Part shown: piece after piece, positions 24,662 through 34,199 of the stretch
Position numbering within the stretch: the stretch's first letter is position 1
Layout of the letters: each line of letters begins with the position of its first letter
Virus record (IMG/VR): IMGVR_UViG_3300017783_000041
Coordinates: 1-48,246 of that record
Strand: one strand, 5' to 3'
From: a virus
DNA: 48,246 nucleotides
Made by a program: the position numbers and the translations under genes
The notes under the pieces: model-generated
What the model saw: only the letters and a program-made list of their open reading frames with translations
The model's database searches: none
Told to the model about the DNA's origin: nothing

Positions 24662-26884
24662 TTATTTTATTTTTGAAGCGTAACCTGTATTATCATAGGT
24701 TTTTATACCTAAATTAATAGATTTAGTTTGTCTTTTTGCGACTGGAGTATATCTGTTTTTATTGCAAGCCATTATAGCTAAACCAGAGCTTATTGAAGCA
24801 TCATGTTTAGTTCTATTATTAATGTTAAACTTAGCCCAGTCTTCTAAAGTTTTTTGAAAGTACATATTACCAATGTGGTTTTCTAAATTACCAACATGGT
24901 TTTCTATGTAACTCTCTATAGCAGCAGCATGTGCTTGCTTAATATCTTCACTAGTGTTAGGTATACCACCTATTTCTCTTTCTGTTGGTGATAACTTATT
25001 AAATACTTTATCAGGACGATTCATTGAAAAACCTCTGTAACCTCTTCTTTTGAAGTAGTATAATAATCTAGGTTTATTGTTTTCAGCAAGTATTGGCATG
25101 CCATAAAATATACAAGCCATTAAAACATCTTCAAAGAATATTTCAGCTGTCTGAGGTCTTGCTATATATTCTAAGAAAAAGTGATTAGCAGGAGCGTCTT
25201 CCATTGAAAATTTAGTTAATCCGTGTAAAGCTCCATTAGAACCTTTACCATCGACTGTACCAGATATATCGTAACTATCACAACCAAAAGCGCCAACATG
25301 TTCATTACCAGGAGATTTAACTCCATTATTTATTATCACTCGGTTTTGCAAGTTTTTAGGTGGCACCCAAGATATTAAAAACCTACCGTTTTTATTTGGT
25401 GTAAACAAAACTCTAGAATCTTTTATGCCATTGTCCCAAATAAAACTACCTTTAGTAACACTTTTATTATTGTTAAACTCCTCGTTGTAGTCTATTTGCT
25501 CGTATATTCTAGTTAAGTTAAATAAACTATTTTTAGTTTCATCTCTAAAAGCGTGTTGCTCTGTTCTTGGAAACTGTCTATAGTATTCATTTAAACCGTC
25601 TTGATCTTGTTTTAAACCATCTACTTCATTTTCCCAATGCTCTATTACTCCGATTGTAATTGGAACATTGTCTCTTCCGATTGTTTTATTTTTTGGCGTA
25701 AAGAATACAGGTGATCCAAAAGTATCCATGAATCCTTCGTAGTTCCATTCCATAGGGATGAAAAGAGAATACAATCCGCTAGATGTTTGTCCGTTTCTAT
25801 TTCTTTTTGTAACGTCTGAACTTTCGTATAGTTTTTTGAAGTTGTCTCCACCTTTATCTAATGCGTTTGAAGTTGAGCCCATCATACACTTGCCTACTAT
25901 TCTTGATCCTAATCTTAGTGTAGTTTTTGTAACTCTCCAATTGTTTAATATGTTGTCTGGTCTTTCCCATTTCCCTGATTCGTCGTGTGATAGTAGTTTT
26001 AATTTTTCACCATCGTAAGAGTTGTCTCCTGTATTTTTCCAATCAATCGTAGTATCTAATCCTTGCAGTTCTCTAAGCTTCTCATTGGACTCGAGTTTTC
26101 TTCTAGTAAGCTTCGAAGCCGGCACCCTATACGCGAGCTCGGTTTTTGGACGATCCATACCGTCTTGGATTGGTTTAAAGAAAAACGGATAGTTAACGGA
26201 TATTGGTACAACTTTATCTGTGAACATCTTTTTAGCATCTGCTCCAGATTTTGATAAGATACCGAATCTAGCATCTGAAGAAATTGTGGCTTGATTAACA
26301 AGCTCTGCCGATGACATAAAGGAGAAACCACTCCGTCTGTTTTTAAGATAACACATTCCGTAGCACCTGTTATCAGCCTTACAGGCTTCCCAAAATATAA
26401 AGAAGAGTCTGTTTGCTTCTCTATAATCTGGTGCTCCGACGTCAATCTTTGACCACTGCAAATACATGTAATGAGTACCAGTGATATAAGTAGGCACACC
26501 GTTATTAAAAAACCAGTGACCATCTGATCTATATTTAAATTCTTCATCTATATAATCGTACCATTTTTCTTTGAAGTCATTAGGATATTCATCCCAATCA
26601 AATCTGCTTTTTATTCTAGCTAATTCTTTTGGGTATTCTTGTTTTTCCCAATACTGTTCCTTTTGCTTTTCGCTTCGTTTAAACGGTTTATCGATTGCTG
26701 GTAAAGCAATCCTGAGATTTTGAATTTCAATGATCTGTCCAATCTTACCTGTTTTACTAATTACAATAAAATCATAATCAGGGTTATAACCATACTCCCA
26801 TTTTTTATATCTATTATTTTTAGATAATAATTTTGGGTTTACAACATCTTTTACTTCTTTCCAAAGTGTTTGTTCGTAACTCAT
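24662..26884 (-). CDS. terL: Terminase large subunit
   Basis: 740 residues; motor ATPase and nuclease that packages genome DNA through the portal. A Walker A-like loop lies at 181-188 (KNRRSGFS), atypical in its RRSG core but common in large terminases. Walker B ends in D301-E302 (KLLSHDE). The RNase H-type nuclease acids are probably D536 (GCDSYD) and D695 (HDASISSG). The protein is longer than T7 gp19 (586 residues). It overlaps the small subunit stop by 4 nt and abuts the portal start. An antisense-free second frame at 26056-26547 is just its shadow. Confidence 0.92.
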   Translation of the reverse strand: MSYEQTLWKEVKDVVNPKLLSKNNRYKKWEYGYNPDYDFIVISKTGKIGQIIEIQNLRIALPAIDKPFKRSEKQKEQYWEKQEYPKELARIKSRFDWDEYPNDFKEKWYDYIDEEFKYRSDGHWFFNNGVPTYITGTHYMYLQWSKIDVGAPDYREANRLFFIFWEACKADNRCYGMCYLKNRRSGFSFMSSAELVNQATISSDARFGILSKSGADAKKMFTDKVVPISVNYPFFFKPIQDGMDRPKTELAYRVPASKLTRRKLESNEKLRELQGLDTTIDWKNTGDNSYDGEKLKLLSHDESGKWERPDNILNNWRVTKTTLRLGSRIVGKCMMGSTSNALDKGGDNFKKLYESSDVTKRNRNGQTSSGLYSLFIPMEWNYEGFMDTFGSPVFFTPKNKTIGRDNVPITIGVIEHWENEVDGLKQDQDGLNEYYRQFPRTEQHAFRDETKNSLFNLTRIYEQIDYNEEFNNNKSVTKGSFIWDNGIKDSRVLFTPNKNGRFLISWVPPKNLQNRVIINNGVKSPGNEHVGAFGCDSYDISGTVDGKGSNGALHGLTKFSMEDAPANHFFLEYIARPQTAEIFFEDVLMACIFYGMPILAENNKPRLLYYFKRRGYRGFSMNRPDKVFNKLSPTEREIGGIPNTSEDIKQAHAAAIESYIENHVGNLENHIGNMYFQKTLEDWAKFNINNRTKHDASISSGLAIMACNKNRYTPVAKRQTKSINLGIKTYDNTGYASKIK

Positions 26885-27156
26885 TTGCTACGCCCTTCTG
26901 CGAAACCTTTAAAAGATCTTTCTTCTTTATCTTTTTTTGGTTTAGCATTAAGTATGTCTTCCTCTTCCTGTATACGTGTTAATATTTCAAAAGCATCAAA
27001 TATAGCTAACTTTTTAGTAGCAGCAGCATTTTTTAATCTATCAGCTGATACATCATCATCTGAATCTACTATTTTTTCTTTTGCTACTTTAATTAACTCT
27101 TCAACTGCTTTTTGCCCAGCTTGGATTATTTTCTTCTTCGTTTCCTTCGTATTCAT
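26881..27156 (-). CDS. terS: Putative terminase small subunit
   Basis: 91 residues, helical and charged, without a clear HTH. It lies directly upstream of the large subunit and overlaps it by 4 nt, the classical arrangement. Function rests on position and size. Its ATG at 27156 makes a 56-nt overlap with the previous gene. No other ATG exists in the first part of the frame; translation may be coupled, or a non-ATG start further in may be used. Confidence 0.55.
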   Translation of the reverse strand: MNTKETKKKIIQAGQKAVEELIKVAKEKIVDSDDDVSADRLKNAAATKKLAIFDAFEILTRIQEEEDILNAKPKKDKEERSFKGFAEGRSK

Positions 27157-27694
27157 GTGTTACGGCTATATCATTAGATTTCATACAATAAAGGCGTTCG
27201 CCTTCTACAATAAATTCAAACTCTGAATATGGCGTAAACACTACAAGGTCGCCAGGAGTTAATCCTATAGCTTCTAAGAACTTATTAGAATACTTTAGTA
27301 TACCAAAGTGTTCTTTCTCTTTATCTACACTTAGATTTGATTTATTTAAAATAGGTTTTACAAAGCAATAATCTAAATGCGGTTTTAGATTATACATGTA
27401 TATTTGGTTTAAATTGCAAAAGTATAGTTCATCTTTAAAGAAAGTTGATGAGTTTTTCTCTTCACCTCTCATGTCGTAATATCTTCTAAAAATATTATGA
27501 TGAACATATACCGTATCTCCGCATCTTATATCTGTATCAAAAGCAGCTGGAGTAGAAACAACAACTGCTTTTTTACTTACAAATTTATGATCTTCAATAC
27601 CAGTATTTATAATAAGTTCTTTATTATCTACTTGTCTAATATTATCGTACCTAGTTTTATAGGGTTTAATAATAAAGTTATATAGACTTTTCAT
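27101..27694 (-). CDS. Protein with two GroES-like folds in tandem (putative)
   Basis: 197 residues. The C-terminal half (about 108-182) reads like Cpn10: LTPGDLVVFTPYSEFEFIV, then EGERLYCMKSNDIAV, matching the GroES pattern of GDxVLF, a DGEE hairpin and DILA end. The N-terminal half (7-101) repeats it: CGDTVYVHHNIF, a short loop, FKDELYFCNLNQIYMY. No mobile-loop GGIVL motif is seen, so it may not cap a chaperonin. It lies upstream of the terminase genes and overlaps the next gene by 56 nt. Function unknown; a virion assembly role is possible. The fold call is by pattern only. Confidence 0.6.
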   Translation of the reverse strand: MKSLYNFIIKPYKTRYDNIRQVDNKELIINTGIEDHKFVSKKAVVVSTPAAFDTDIRCGDTVYVHHNIFRRYYDMRGEEKNSSTFFKDELYFCNLNQIYMYNLKPHLDYCFVKPILNKSNLSVDKEKEHFGILKYSNKFLEAIGLTPGDLVVFTPYSEFEFIVEGERLYCMKSNDIAVTHEYEGNEEENNPSWAKSS

Positions 27695-27921
27695 TAGTAC
27701 TTCAAGTCAAACTCTATAGCTATAGCCATATTCTTATTGAACTTTTTCCAAGGTAGTATTTCGTCTTCTTTTTTTATATATATTAAGTACTCCCCTTCGT
27801 AGCCTTCATTTATTATATCACATATAGTGTGACCACCGTAGACCTCTTGTCCAATAGAATAATGCATAGCTTCGTTTTTATAATCAGAACCTATACTAAT
27901 TTTTCTAATTACATTACGCAT
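27694..27921 (-). CDS. Conserved small hypothetical protein
   Basis: 75 residues, beta-rich, with phrases GSDYKNEAMHYSIGQEVYG and LIYIKKEDEILPWKKFN. I recall similar small proteins next to terminase genes in marine phages, but no function. It overlaps the 82-residue coiled-coil gene by 8 nt upstream and the tandem GroES-like gene by 1 nt downstream (stop and start share a base). Confidence 0.65.
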   Translation of the reverse strand: MRNVIRKISIGSDYKNEAMHYSIGQEVYGGHTICDIINEGYEGEYLIYIKKEDEILPWKKFNKNMAIAIEFDLKY

Positions 27922-28162
27922 CTTCTAAAACTTCTTCCTCAACTTTAGTATAAGTACCGTCTTCAACATTTATATTTATATGACCATACTCTTTTTCTAA
28001 CTCTGACTTAAAGCTTTCAACCTCTGTATTTATAGAAGAAAGATCATGTAATAAAGCGTGTTTTTTGCTCTCTAAATACCCTACCTCGTTTAACACTGAA
28101 TTTATTCTATTTTGGTGTTTCTTTATAGTGTCTAATTGGTCTTTTGTTATTTTATTTTCCAT
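27914..28162 (-). CDS. Small coiled-coil protein
   Basis: 82 residues. Residues 5-60 form a heptad-rich helix with H/L/E (LDTIKKHQNRINSVLNEV, then YLESKKHALLHDL). The last 20 residues are acidic and beta-like. This kind of protein recurs in marine phage genomes beside terminase or tail genes; its role is unknown. Leader is pure A/T (TTAAATTAAATG). Confidence 0.65.
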   Translation of the reverse strand: MENKITKDQLDTIKKHQNRINSVLNEVGYLESKKHALLHDLSSINTEVESFKSELEKEYGHININVEDGTYTKVEEEVLEDA

Positions 28163-28187
28163 TTAATTTAATTTAATTATATTTTAT

Positions 28188-28439
28188 TTATTCTCCAGGT
28201 CCTGGATCTGGTTCTGTCCAAGCTGAAGTTGCTAGCAAAGCTAAAGCTTCTTCATGATTTAAAGTCTGTAATGGAGCTACTGTACCATTAGTTATAAAAC
28301 TAGGTTCAACTTGGTAAGATAACATAGCCTCTGTGTTAGCTAAGTTTCTTCTCATAGTTTGTGAACTTGTAGTATTTATCTGACTGAAATCGATTAACTT
28401 AGTCTGCGTATCTATATCTATCACTATATATGTTGTCAT
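28188..28439 (-). CDS. Hypothetical protein following the LamG adhesin
   Basis: 83 residues. An N-terminal beta part (TYIVIDIDTQTKLIDFSQI) precedes a helix with NHEEALALLATSAWTEPDP and a P/G-rich tail. It starts 10 nt after the 1424-residue adhesin stop codon. Similar small ORFs follow tail adhesins in related marine phages as I recall. No function assigned. Confidence 0.6.
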   Translation of the reverse strand: MTTYIVIDIDTQTKLIDFSQINTTSSQTMRRNLANTEAMLSYQVEPSFITNGTVAPLQTLNHEEALALLATSAWTEPDPGPGE

Positions 28440-28449
28440 TTTTACTTAT

Positions 28450-31400
28450 TTAAGGTACATTTGTTGATCTGCCTGAATTTGCTGGGTTAGTTACACCGTC
28501 TGCGTAATCAGCCATATTAATACTGTATGAGTTGTTGATACTGTCTTTCATATCACCTTTTAAATCTGCTATTGTTGAGTTTGATCCAACACCATTAGCT
28601 GTTGAACCAGGCGCGTCACCTACTACGTCGTGTTGTTCTGTGTTTTGACCATTTCCGTCGTTTCCATTTACAATTTCCCTAACCACTAGATCAGTTCCAC
28701 CAAAATACGTATATTGTTGATCTAAAGGCCACCAAAAATACGGTTGTCCAGGCGTAAAGCTGTTATTTAAATCTTGAGTAACACCGTTATTATATAAATC
28801 TAAAGCTTCTTCATTGTTAATAGCTCTATCGTAAATAGCTATATTTGAAAGATAACCATCAAAATAAAATGAATTATTATGACCTTTACCAATACTGTTA
28901 TACGCTCCCGTGTTATAACTACCAGTTAAAAAACTATCGTAAGAAACACTATCAATGTAAACTGTATAATTATTGTTAGAGTTTACTACAATAACGTTGT
29001 GCCAATTACCATCATTTAGTCCTGACCCTATATTGTATTTCCAGGTGTTAGTACTTACAATAAAACCAATCTTATCAGCGGAGTTACCTTTAGTAATTGC
29101 AAAGTTTTTTGTAAAACTAGCTATTTGAAAAAGTCCTGAAGCCGTAGCTGTATCAGTTGTTTTAAACCATAAAGAAACACTAAAATCTGCTCCAAAAATA
29201 TCTAACGAAGGGTCTGTACCTATGTCAAAGTGATTAGTACCGTCAAATTGAATACTATAATTACTAAAAGGTAATTTTCTAGTTAAATTACTTTGTACTA
29301 AAGCTGTTCCAGGTAGAGTATCGCTTTCACCGTTAACTGTAGAAACGTTATCATCAACTAAGTTAGATTGTACCATGTTTAAACCTGTAGCTTCTTTTAC
29401 ACTTACAAAAGTATCTACAAATTGTATTCCAGTGTCTTGGTATCTGTTGTTGTAATCTAAGTCACCTATTTTATCAACAGTCCCAGCTCCAAATTCCTCC
29501 AAAGTAAACCAATGATTTGGTGATTGAGATATTGAAACTTCAGGGCTTCCATTGTTATACAAAGCTGTAACAGCTGTTTGATCTATTTCAGAACTCCAAT
29601 ATGCAAAATTAGAAATAGTACCATCAAAATAACTACCATTTACATCATTCCTTCCGCCAAAAGATGAATTATTGTAGCTTTGTCCATAGTCTATGGTTAA
29701 TGAACTAGGAGGTGTTACTGTTTTAACTAAATCTCCATTAATATAAAACTTACTATCTGTTCCGTTCCAAACAACCACAATATGTGACCACTTTCCATAT
29801 GGCGTATAATCAGGAGAAGCATCTACAACTGTGTTTTTAAAATAACTCCAGTTACCATTTTTAGCAGTACCTCCTCCATCTACTGCTGTAGTGTTTTTGT
29901 CACCTATTTGAAACTGTAAGTCGTTGTTGATATATCCTAACATAACACCTTGCCAAGAGCTTCCTTTACAAGCAAATATGTCACCATTAGTTGCTACTCC
30001 TGGTCTCGGTTTAATCCAAACTGACATTGAAAACACTTGATTCTCATATGCCGGTTGTGAATCATCGTCTCTCAACATACCAGCATCAGCTCCAGAATAA
30101 AAAGCACTTTTCCAGCTAGTAGGATATATTTGGTTTTCAAAATTCCATTTTGTACCATCCCAAGCGCTTGTTATTTTATCAAAGTTAAACAAAGCTTTTG
30201 AACTACTAGGTTGAATAGAATTTGAAATTAATGGAACACCGTTGTTATAAACCGACAAAGCTTCAGAATCGCTTAACGCGGTGTTTAACCAAGCTTGAAC
30301 ATTACTGACATTAACACCGCTTACCCCGGGAAAAGCCCCAACGCTAAACGCGCTCATTGGAACCCCACTACCACCACCAGCAGCACCATAAATTACTCTA
30401 TTTCCTACTGCATTACTCATTTTTAAACCATCTAAGAACAAGTTACAATCATCTTTATTATCAGCCGTAGGTATTGTCATTAAACAATGATGCCATTCTC
30501 CATCTTGAAGATCTACTCCTTGATTTACGTTTTCCCATTTAATATAATTATTCCCACCCGATATAAACCAAAAGTTACCTTGATAGATTCTTAAAGTCCA
30601 ATTAGTACTTGAATTTAACCCTATAACACCTTTGTATCCATCTTTTGTAATTCTCGCCCAAAATGAAATTGTGCAAACCTGCATTTTGTTAACACCTGTT
30701 AGGGTAAAAAAGTTTTCATCAACAATAACCTTCTCACTACCTAGAAATCCAAAACTCTGTGGATATGCAGATCTATTATCTGGTATGTCCCAGTGATCGG
30801 CTGAAAATGTTGCCGGTGGTTGATTTTCAGCTCCTCCATACCAACCGTATTTCGTAGTATTACTAAGAAAGTCTTCGTTATAACTAGAGCTTCCACCACT
30901 AATATTTACATCATTTATTTTTAGAAAGGAGTCAGTCGCTCCCCTGTCAACACCTTTTATTCTAATTTTTATATTATTAGAAACTGTAAGATTTCCAGTG
31001 CTAGGTATGCTAAAACTAACTGGGCTAAAGCCTCCCGGTCCGTTTGTTTGAGTATGCCAATTAACCCAACTTCCATCATCTATATTGTATTCTAATATAG
31101 CTTGACTACCATAGTATGGATCTTCATAAGATCCTCCAGTTGAAGATAAAACTATGTTACTACCACTTGTATATATAGTTGGTGAATTCCATTGAAAATA
31201 ATCGCTACCTACTGTTGTTCCAGAGTTATTATCGTGCCATATTAAGCCGCCACTGTCATAAGGACCTGAACCTGAATTGTTAGCTACGTAACAGCCATCT
31301 ATAGATTGTGAAAAATTAGGACTACCTACTTTCTCTATGCTCCAATTTGTTGGATTACCCGGTGTTAAAACAGCTGATTGATTTAGTTTGTACCAACCTT

Positions 31401-32724
31401 TTAAATATCCATTAGCAGGTATTTCAGAAAGATTCAATAAAGGCATTCCGTTATTGTAAAGCTCTTCTATTTCGCCTCCTGGCCCATCTGTTAATGCTTT
31501 ATCCCATATACAAACATTGCTTAACTCACCATTCAAACCATCGCCGCTGTTATTATATCTCCAAGCACCTAATGTCATATTGCTATCTGTAGTTGTAGCT
31601 CCTGGATTTGCACTAAAATCTGCCGATCCTGAGGTTAGTACTTCTACACCATCAACATAAAGTTTACCAGTACTACCACTTCTAACAAAAACACAGTGAT
31701 ACCACTTATTATTTTCTGTCATTACAGCGTTAGCAGTTAATATATAGTTACTACCACCACCACCATTGTAAAATAAATACAATTTATTCACACCAAAAAT
31801 ATTTCTCAAAGCCATGGATATTTGTGGGCTATTTATAGCGGTGGTAAGGCCAGTATTTAAAATAGGTCTGTATATACCTGATTGAGAACTTTGATTAACC
31901 CATGCTGATATAGTTAAATTACCTTGATTACCATCAGGAAATGGAGATGGTGTTACAATTTCCTCATTAGAAGCTGCAAAATCAAAAACACTGTCTGCAT
32001 CAGAAACTATATTAGGGTAACCAGCATCCGCTGTAGGGTTTGAATTATCACCTAGTGGCCAATACGCTACAGGTTCTGCACCTGATATAATCATTGGGTT
32101 ATTTAAGTTGTATAAATAACTTATTTGACCTTGTGAAAGCGTGTAGTCGAATACTGATACTTGACTTACTTTCCCGTTGAAATACCTGTTGTTCTGACTA
32201 CCTAAGTCCCATTTACCAATATTAAAAGGTCCAGTACTAGTGCTTGTTGTTTCAGGTATAGTTCCAGATCCACTTCCTGAGATTGGAGCTTGAGTTCCAT
32301 TTACATAAACTTTAGCTCTATTTGTGTTTCCTATTTGACTACCATCAAAAGTACATATAATATTATACCATTGTCCAGTGGTAAGAGGAGTTGTTAAATT
32401 AGTGATAATAAGATTATAACCTGAATCGCTTACACTATTTGCAATAGCAAAAAGTATATTACCACTTGAGAATGTTTGAACTGTAAAACAGTATTGTGGA
32501 CCTGTAGAGCTACCATAGCTATATAAAGTTTTATTATTAGCAACGCTGTCAAAATAAAACCATCCTGAAATAGAAAAATTAGTAGCACTAGCTAATTCAC
32601 TAATTGCACCACAATTTATATTTTGAGATCCATCTAAATCTAAACTATAGTTACTTAACCTGTTTTCCGAATTGTTAGTGTTTTCTGGCTGTCTCCATGT
32701 TGGAGCTAAATAATTTGTTCCCAT
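28450..32724 (-). CDS. Multi-LamG tail adhesin / receptor-binding protein
   Basis: 1424 residues. At least five LamG/concanavalin A-like lectin units are seen at about 24-207, 240-425, 655-828, 870-1057 and 1155-1313. Each shows an opening strand (SLDLDG or similar), a SISGWFYF/SVWIKP-like strand, a W(Y/H)xxxxxxxxxxxxxYVNG hairpin and a closing INNEEALDLYNNG-type helix. A different beta-rich stretch (440-640) may be a carbohydrate-binding jelly roll. The C-terminal 60 residues (ADLKGDMKDSINNSYSINM etc.) look conserved. Binds host glycans most likely, acting as tail spike or fibre. It is 2 nt from a single-LamG gene. Confidence 0.8.
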   Translation of the reverse strand: MGTNYLAPTWRQPENTNNSENRLSNYSLDLDGSQNINCGAISELASATNFSISGWFYFDSVANNKTLYSYGSSTGPQYCFTVQTFSSGNILFAIANSVSDSGYNLIITNLTTPLTTGQWYNIICTFDGSQIGNTNRAKVYVNGTQAPISGSGSGTIPETTSTSTGPFNIGKWDLGSQNNRYFNGKVSQVSVFDYTLSQGQISYLYNLNNPMIISGAEPVAYWPLGDNSNPTADAGYPNIVSDADSVFDFAASNEEIVTPSPFPDGNQGNLTISAWVNQSSQSGIYRPILNTGLTTAINSPQISMALRNIFGVNKLYLFYNGGGGSNYILTANAVMTENNKWYHCVFVRSGSTGKLYVDGVEVLTSGSADFSANPGATTTDSNMTLGAWRYNNSGDGLNGELSNVCIWDKALTDGPGGEIEELYNNGMPLLNLSEIPANGYLKGWYKLNQSAVLTPGNPTNWSIEKVGSPNFSQSIDGCYVANNSGSGPYDSGGLIWHDNNSGTTVGSDYFQWNSPTIYTSGSNIVLSSTGGSYEDPYYGSQAILEYNIDDGSWVNWHTQTNGPGGFSPVSFSIPSTGNLTVSNNIKIRIKGVDRGATDSFLKINDVNISGGSSSYNEDFLSNTTKYGWYGGAENQPPATFSADHWDIPDNRSAYPQSFGFLGSEKVIVDENFFTLTGVNKMQVCTISFWARITKDGYKGVIGLNSSTNWTLRIYQGNFWFISGGNNYIKWENVNQGVDLQDGEWHHCLMTIPTADNKDDCNLFLDGLKMSNAVGNRVIYGAAGGGSGVPMSAFSVGAFPGVSGVNVSNVQAWLNTALSDSEALSVYNNGVPLISNSIQPSSSKALFNFDKITSAWDGTKWNFENQIYPTSWKSAFYSGADAGMLRDDDSQPAYENQVFSMSVWIKPRPGVATNGDIFACKGSSWQGVMLGYINNDLQFQIGDKNTTAVDGGGTAKNGNWSYFKNTVVDASPDYTPYGKWSHIVVVWNGTDSKFYINGDLVKTVTPPSSLTIDYGQSYNNSSFGGRNDVNGSYFDGTISNFAYWSSEIDQTAVTALYNNGSPEVSISQSPNHWFTLEEFGAGTVDKIGDLDYNNRYQDTGIQFVDTFVSVKEATGLNMVQSNLVDDNVSTVNGESDTLPGTALVQSNLTRKLPFSNYSIQFDGTNHFDIGTDPSLDIFGADFSVSLWFKTTDTATASGLFQIASFTKNFAITKGNSADKIGFIVSTNTWKYNIGSGLNDGNWHNVIVVNSNNNYTVYIDSVSYDSFLTGSYNTGAYNSIGKGHNNSFYFDGYLSNIAIYDRAINNEEALDLYNNGVTQDLNNSFTPGQPYFWWPLDQQYTYFGGTDLVVREIVNGNDGNGQNTEQHDVVGDAPGSTANGVGSNSTIADLKGDMKDSINNSYSINMADYADGVTNPANSGRSTNVP

Positions 32725-32726
32725 AA

Positions 32727-33443
32727 TTAATCTCCCATTCTATACCACGCTGTAGGCGCGCCAGTTGATAATGTGTCTAAATTTGCTGTTTTACCAGGGT
32801 TATCATTAGTAGAATCATATAAAAGTTTACTCACACTACTTTGGTTACTTTCCCACCAAGCCCATTCGTCTATGTATCCATCGTATGGAGTATATGTACC
32901 TGTAGGATAAGTAGTATCTCCTATTGTAGGTGATGGCATGACTGTTCCCCAATATGGTAGCACCTCTGCCGATGCCTCTGGTGTTTCAGCACCGTCTACA
33001 TAATAACTTATTTTACCAGCAGGACCTTCAGCATGTTCCCACACAGACATCACAAAATGCCATTTACCATCATTTAAGATAGTTGATCCAAACACACCAC
33101 TACCTATACAAACTTTTAAATCAGTAGTCCCATAAGGAGCTCTAAGCATAATGCCAAAAGATTCACTTGGTACACTCCAAATTGCACAAGCGGTAGCCCA
33201 ATAATAATTACCATAAACTCCTGCAGTACTAGTTTTTAGCCAACAAGCAACTGTAAAATCAGTTGTGTTTGCCGCTGGTGGGGTTATCCCAGTATTAAAA
33301 CTTGTCACACTAGCCGCATCAAACAACATACTATAATTATTGTCGATCAAGTCGACAGTAGGTCCACCACCCCCACCACTACTTTTGCCTTGACCAGGTA
33401 AATTAGCCAGATTATATATTGGAGTACCTATACCTATAGCCAT
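32727..33443 (-). CDS. Single-LamG adhesin / minor tail protein
   Basis: 238 residues: an N-terminal linker with a GGGGG run (residues near 22-28), then one LamG/ConA-like domain (about 38-238) ending WWESNQSSVSKLLYD. The N-terminus MAIGIGTPIYNLANLPGQG looks like an attachment peptide. It directly precedes the five-LamG adhesin, and the two may share the same anchoring site or form a complex. Exact role is inferred. Confidence 0.75.
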   Translation of the reverse strand: MAIGIGTPIYNLANLPGQGKSSGGGGGPTVDLIDNNYSMLFDAASVTSFNTGITPPAANTTDFTVACWLKTSTAGVYGNYYWATACAIWSVPSESFGIMLRAPYGTTDLKVCIGSGVFGSTILNDGKWHFVMSVWEHAEGPAGKISYYVDGAETPEASAEVLPYWGTVMPSPTIGDTTYPTGTYTPYDGYIDEWAWWESNQSSVSKLLYDSTNDNPGKTANLDTLSTGAPTAWYRMGD

Positions 33444-33444
33444 C

Positions 33445-33747
33445 TTAGAATAAAGCTACTATATCCCAATCAGCTTTTGTACCAGCTGCATCTGTTAAAG
33501 TATAATCTGTAACACTAGTAACTAAAACTGGTAAAAAAGAACCAGCTGCTACACCTTTAAATATAGATGTTCCAGTGCCTCCTTCTGTTTGAACTGTCAA
33601 AGTCATGGCTTGACCAATGTATAAACAACAACCTCTTTGATCAGTGTGAGCTATAGAACCTACAGCTGATCCAGAAGGGGTAACATTGATTGCGTCGTGA
33701 GCAAAAACTCTTACTTGAGCTGCGAAATTATTTTGTACGCCTTTCAT
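33445..33747 (-). CDS. Small structural protein, possibly a decoration or spike protein
   Basis: 100 residues, all-beta with many T, G, V and A residues and a CC pair (GCCLYIGQAM). It lies 1 nt before the single-LamG gene and follows the holin. Small beta-sandwich proteins of this kind often decorate virions or stiffen tail appendages. No homolog function is recalled. Leader ATAAAATG is A/T-only. Confidence 0.5.
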   Translation of the reverse strand: MKGVQNNFAAQVRVFAHDAINVTPSGSAVGSIAHTDQRGCCLYIGQAMTLTVQTEGGTGTSIFKGVAAGSFLPVLVTSVTDYTLTDAAGTKADWDIVALF

Positions 33748-33752
33748 TTTAT

Positions 33753-34199
33753 TTATTTTTTTATTTTTGTAATTTTTTCAGCACCTCTAGATCCAAAGTA
33801 TGCTACGTAAACAGTTATAAGTAAAGCTTCCAATAGTGAAACCCAACCTGTTTTAATCTCTAATAGCATTGTAGAGTCTAACACTATAAATATTGTCATT
33901 GCTAATGTTAAGAAAATAAGTGTCATTGGTCTTGTGTTTTTACTAAGCCATGAGTCACTTTTCATATCACTCTCCCATCTTCTTGAGATGTTATCCATTT
34001 CAGCAATTTCTTGCTCTAGTATTTTCAAAGCAGTTTCTTTATCTACAGCCTTAATACTTTTATCACTTGTTATAAGGTTTTTTACAATACCTAAAGTACC
34101 TTGATCAGGTAAAACGTCTCCAATAGTGTTAAGTATTTTAGGGGCTTTGTTTTTTAGGAAAGCCCCTATCTTTGTTTCTTTAAATTTCTTTTTACTCAC
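33753..34199 (-). CDS. 3TM holin-like protein
   Basis: 148 residues. N-terminal half is basic and soluble (KFKETKIGAFLKNKAPKIL) and the C-terminal half has two hydrophobic helices around 92-108 and 115-135 separated by LEIKTGW. The line WESDMKSDSWLSKNTRPMTL is the signature I associate with the three-TM phage and gene-transfer-agent holin family (Holin_3TM). Holins form pores that release the endolysin. The start is GTG at 34199, overlapping the previous small membrane gene by 8 nt. Confidence 0.65.
   Translation of the reverse strand: MSKKKFKETKIGAFLKNKAPKILNTIGDVLPDQGTLGIVKNLITSDKSIKAVDKETALKILEQEIAEMDNISRRWESDMKSDSWLSKNTRPMTLIFLTLAMTIFIVLDSTMLLEIKTGWVSLLEALLITVYVAYFGSRGAEKITKIKK

Noticed and set aside
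26056-26547. 163-codon frame within the terminase region, same strand
   Set aside because: It lies fully inside the terL gene in another frame; terL contains ATPase and nuclease motifs over this stretch and the alternate frame resembles no family.
24662-26884. Temperate lifestyle or host chromosome segment
   Set aside because: No integrase, repressor, att repeats or host housekeeping genes are in the window; GroEL and reductase are both known in lytic marine phages.
28450-33443. Diversity-generating retroelement acting on the adhesins
   Set aside because: No reverse transcriptase gene or template/variable repeat pair was seen near the LamG genes.
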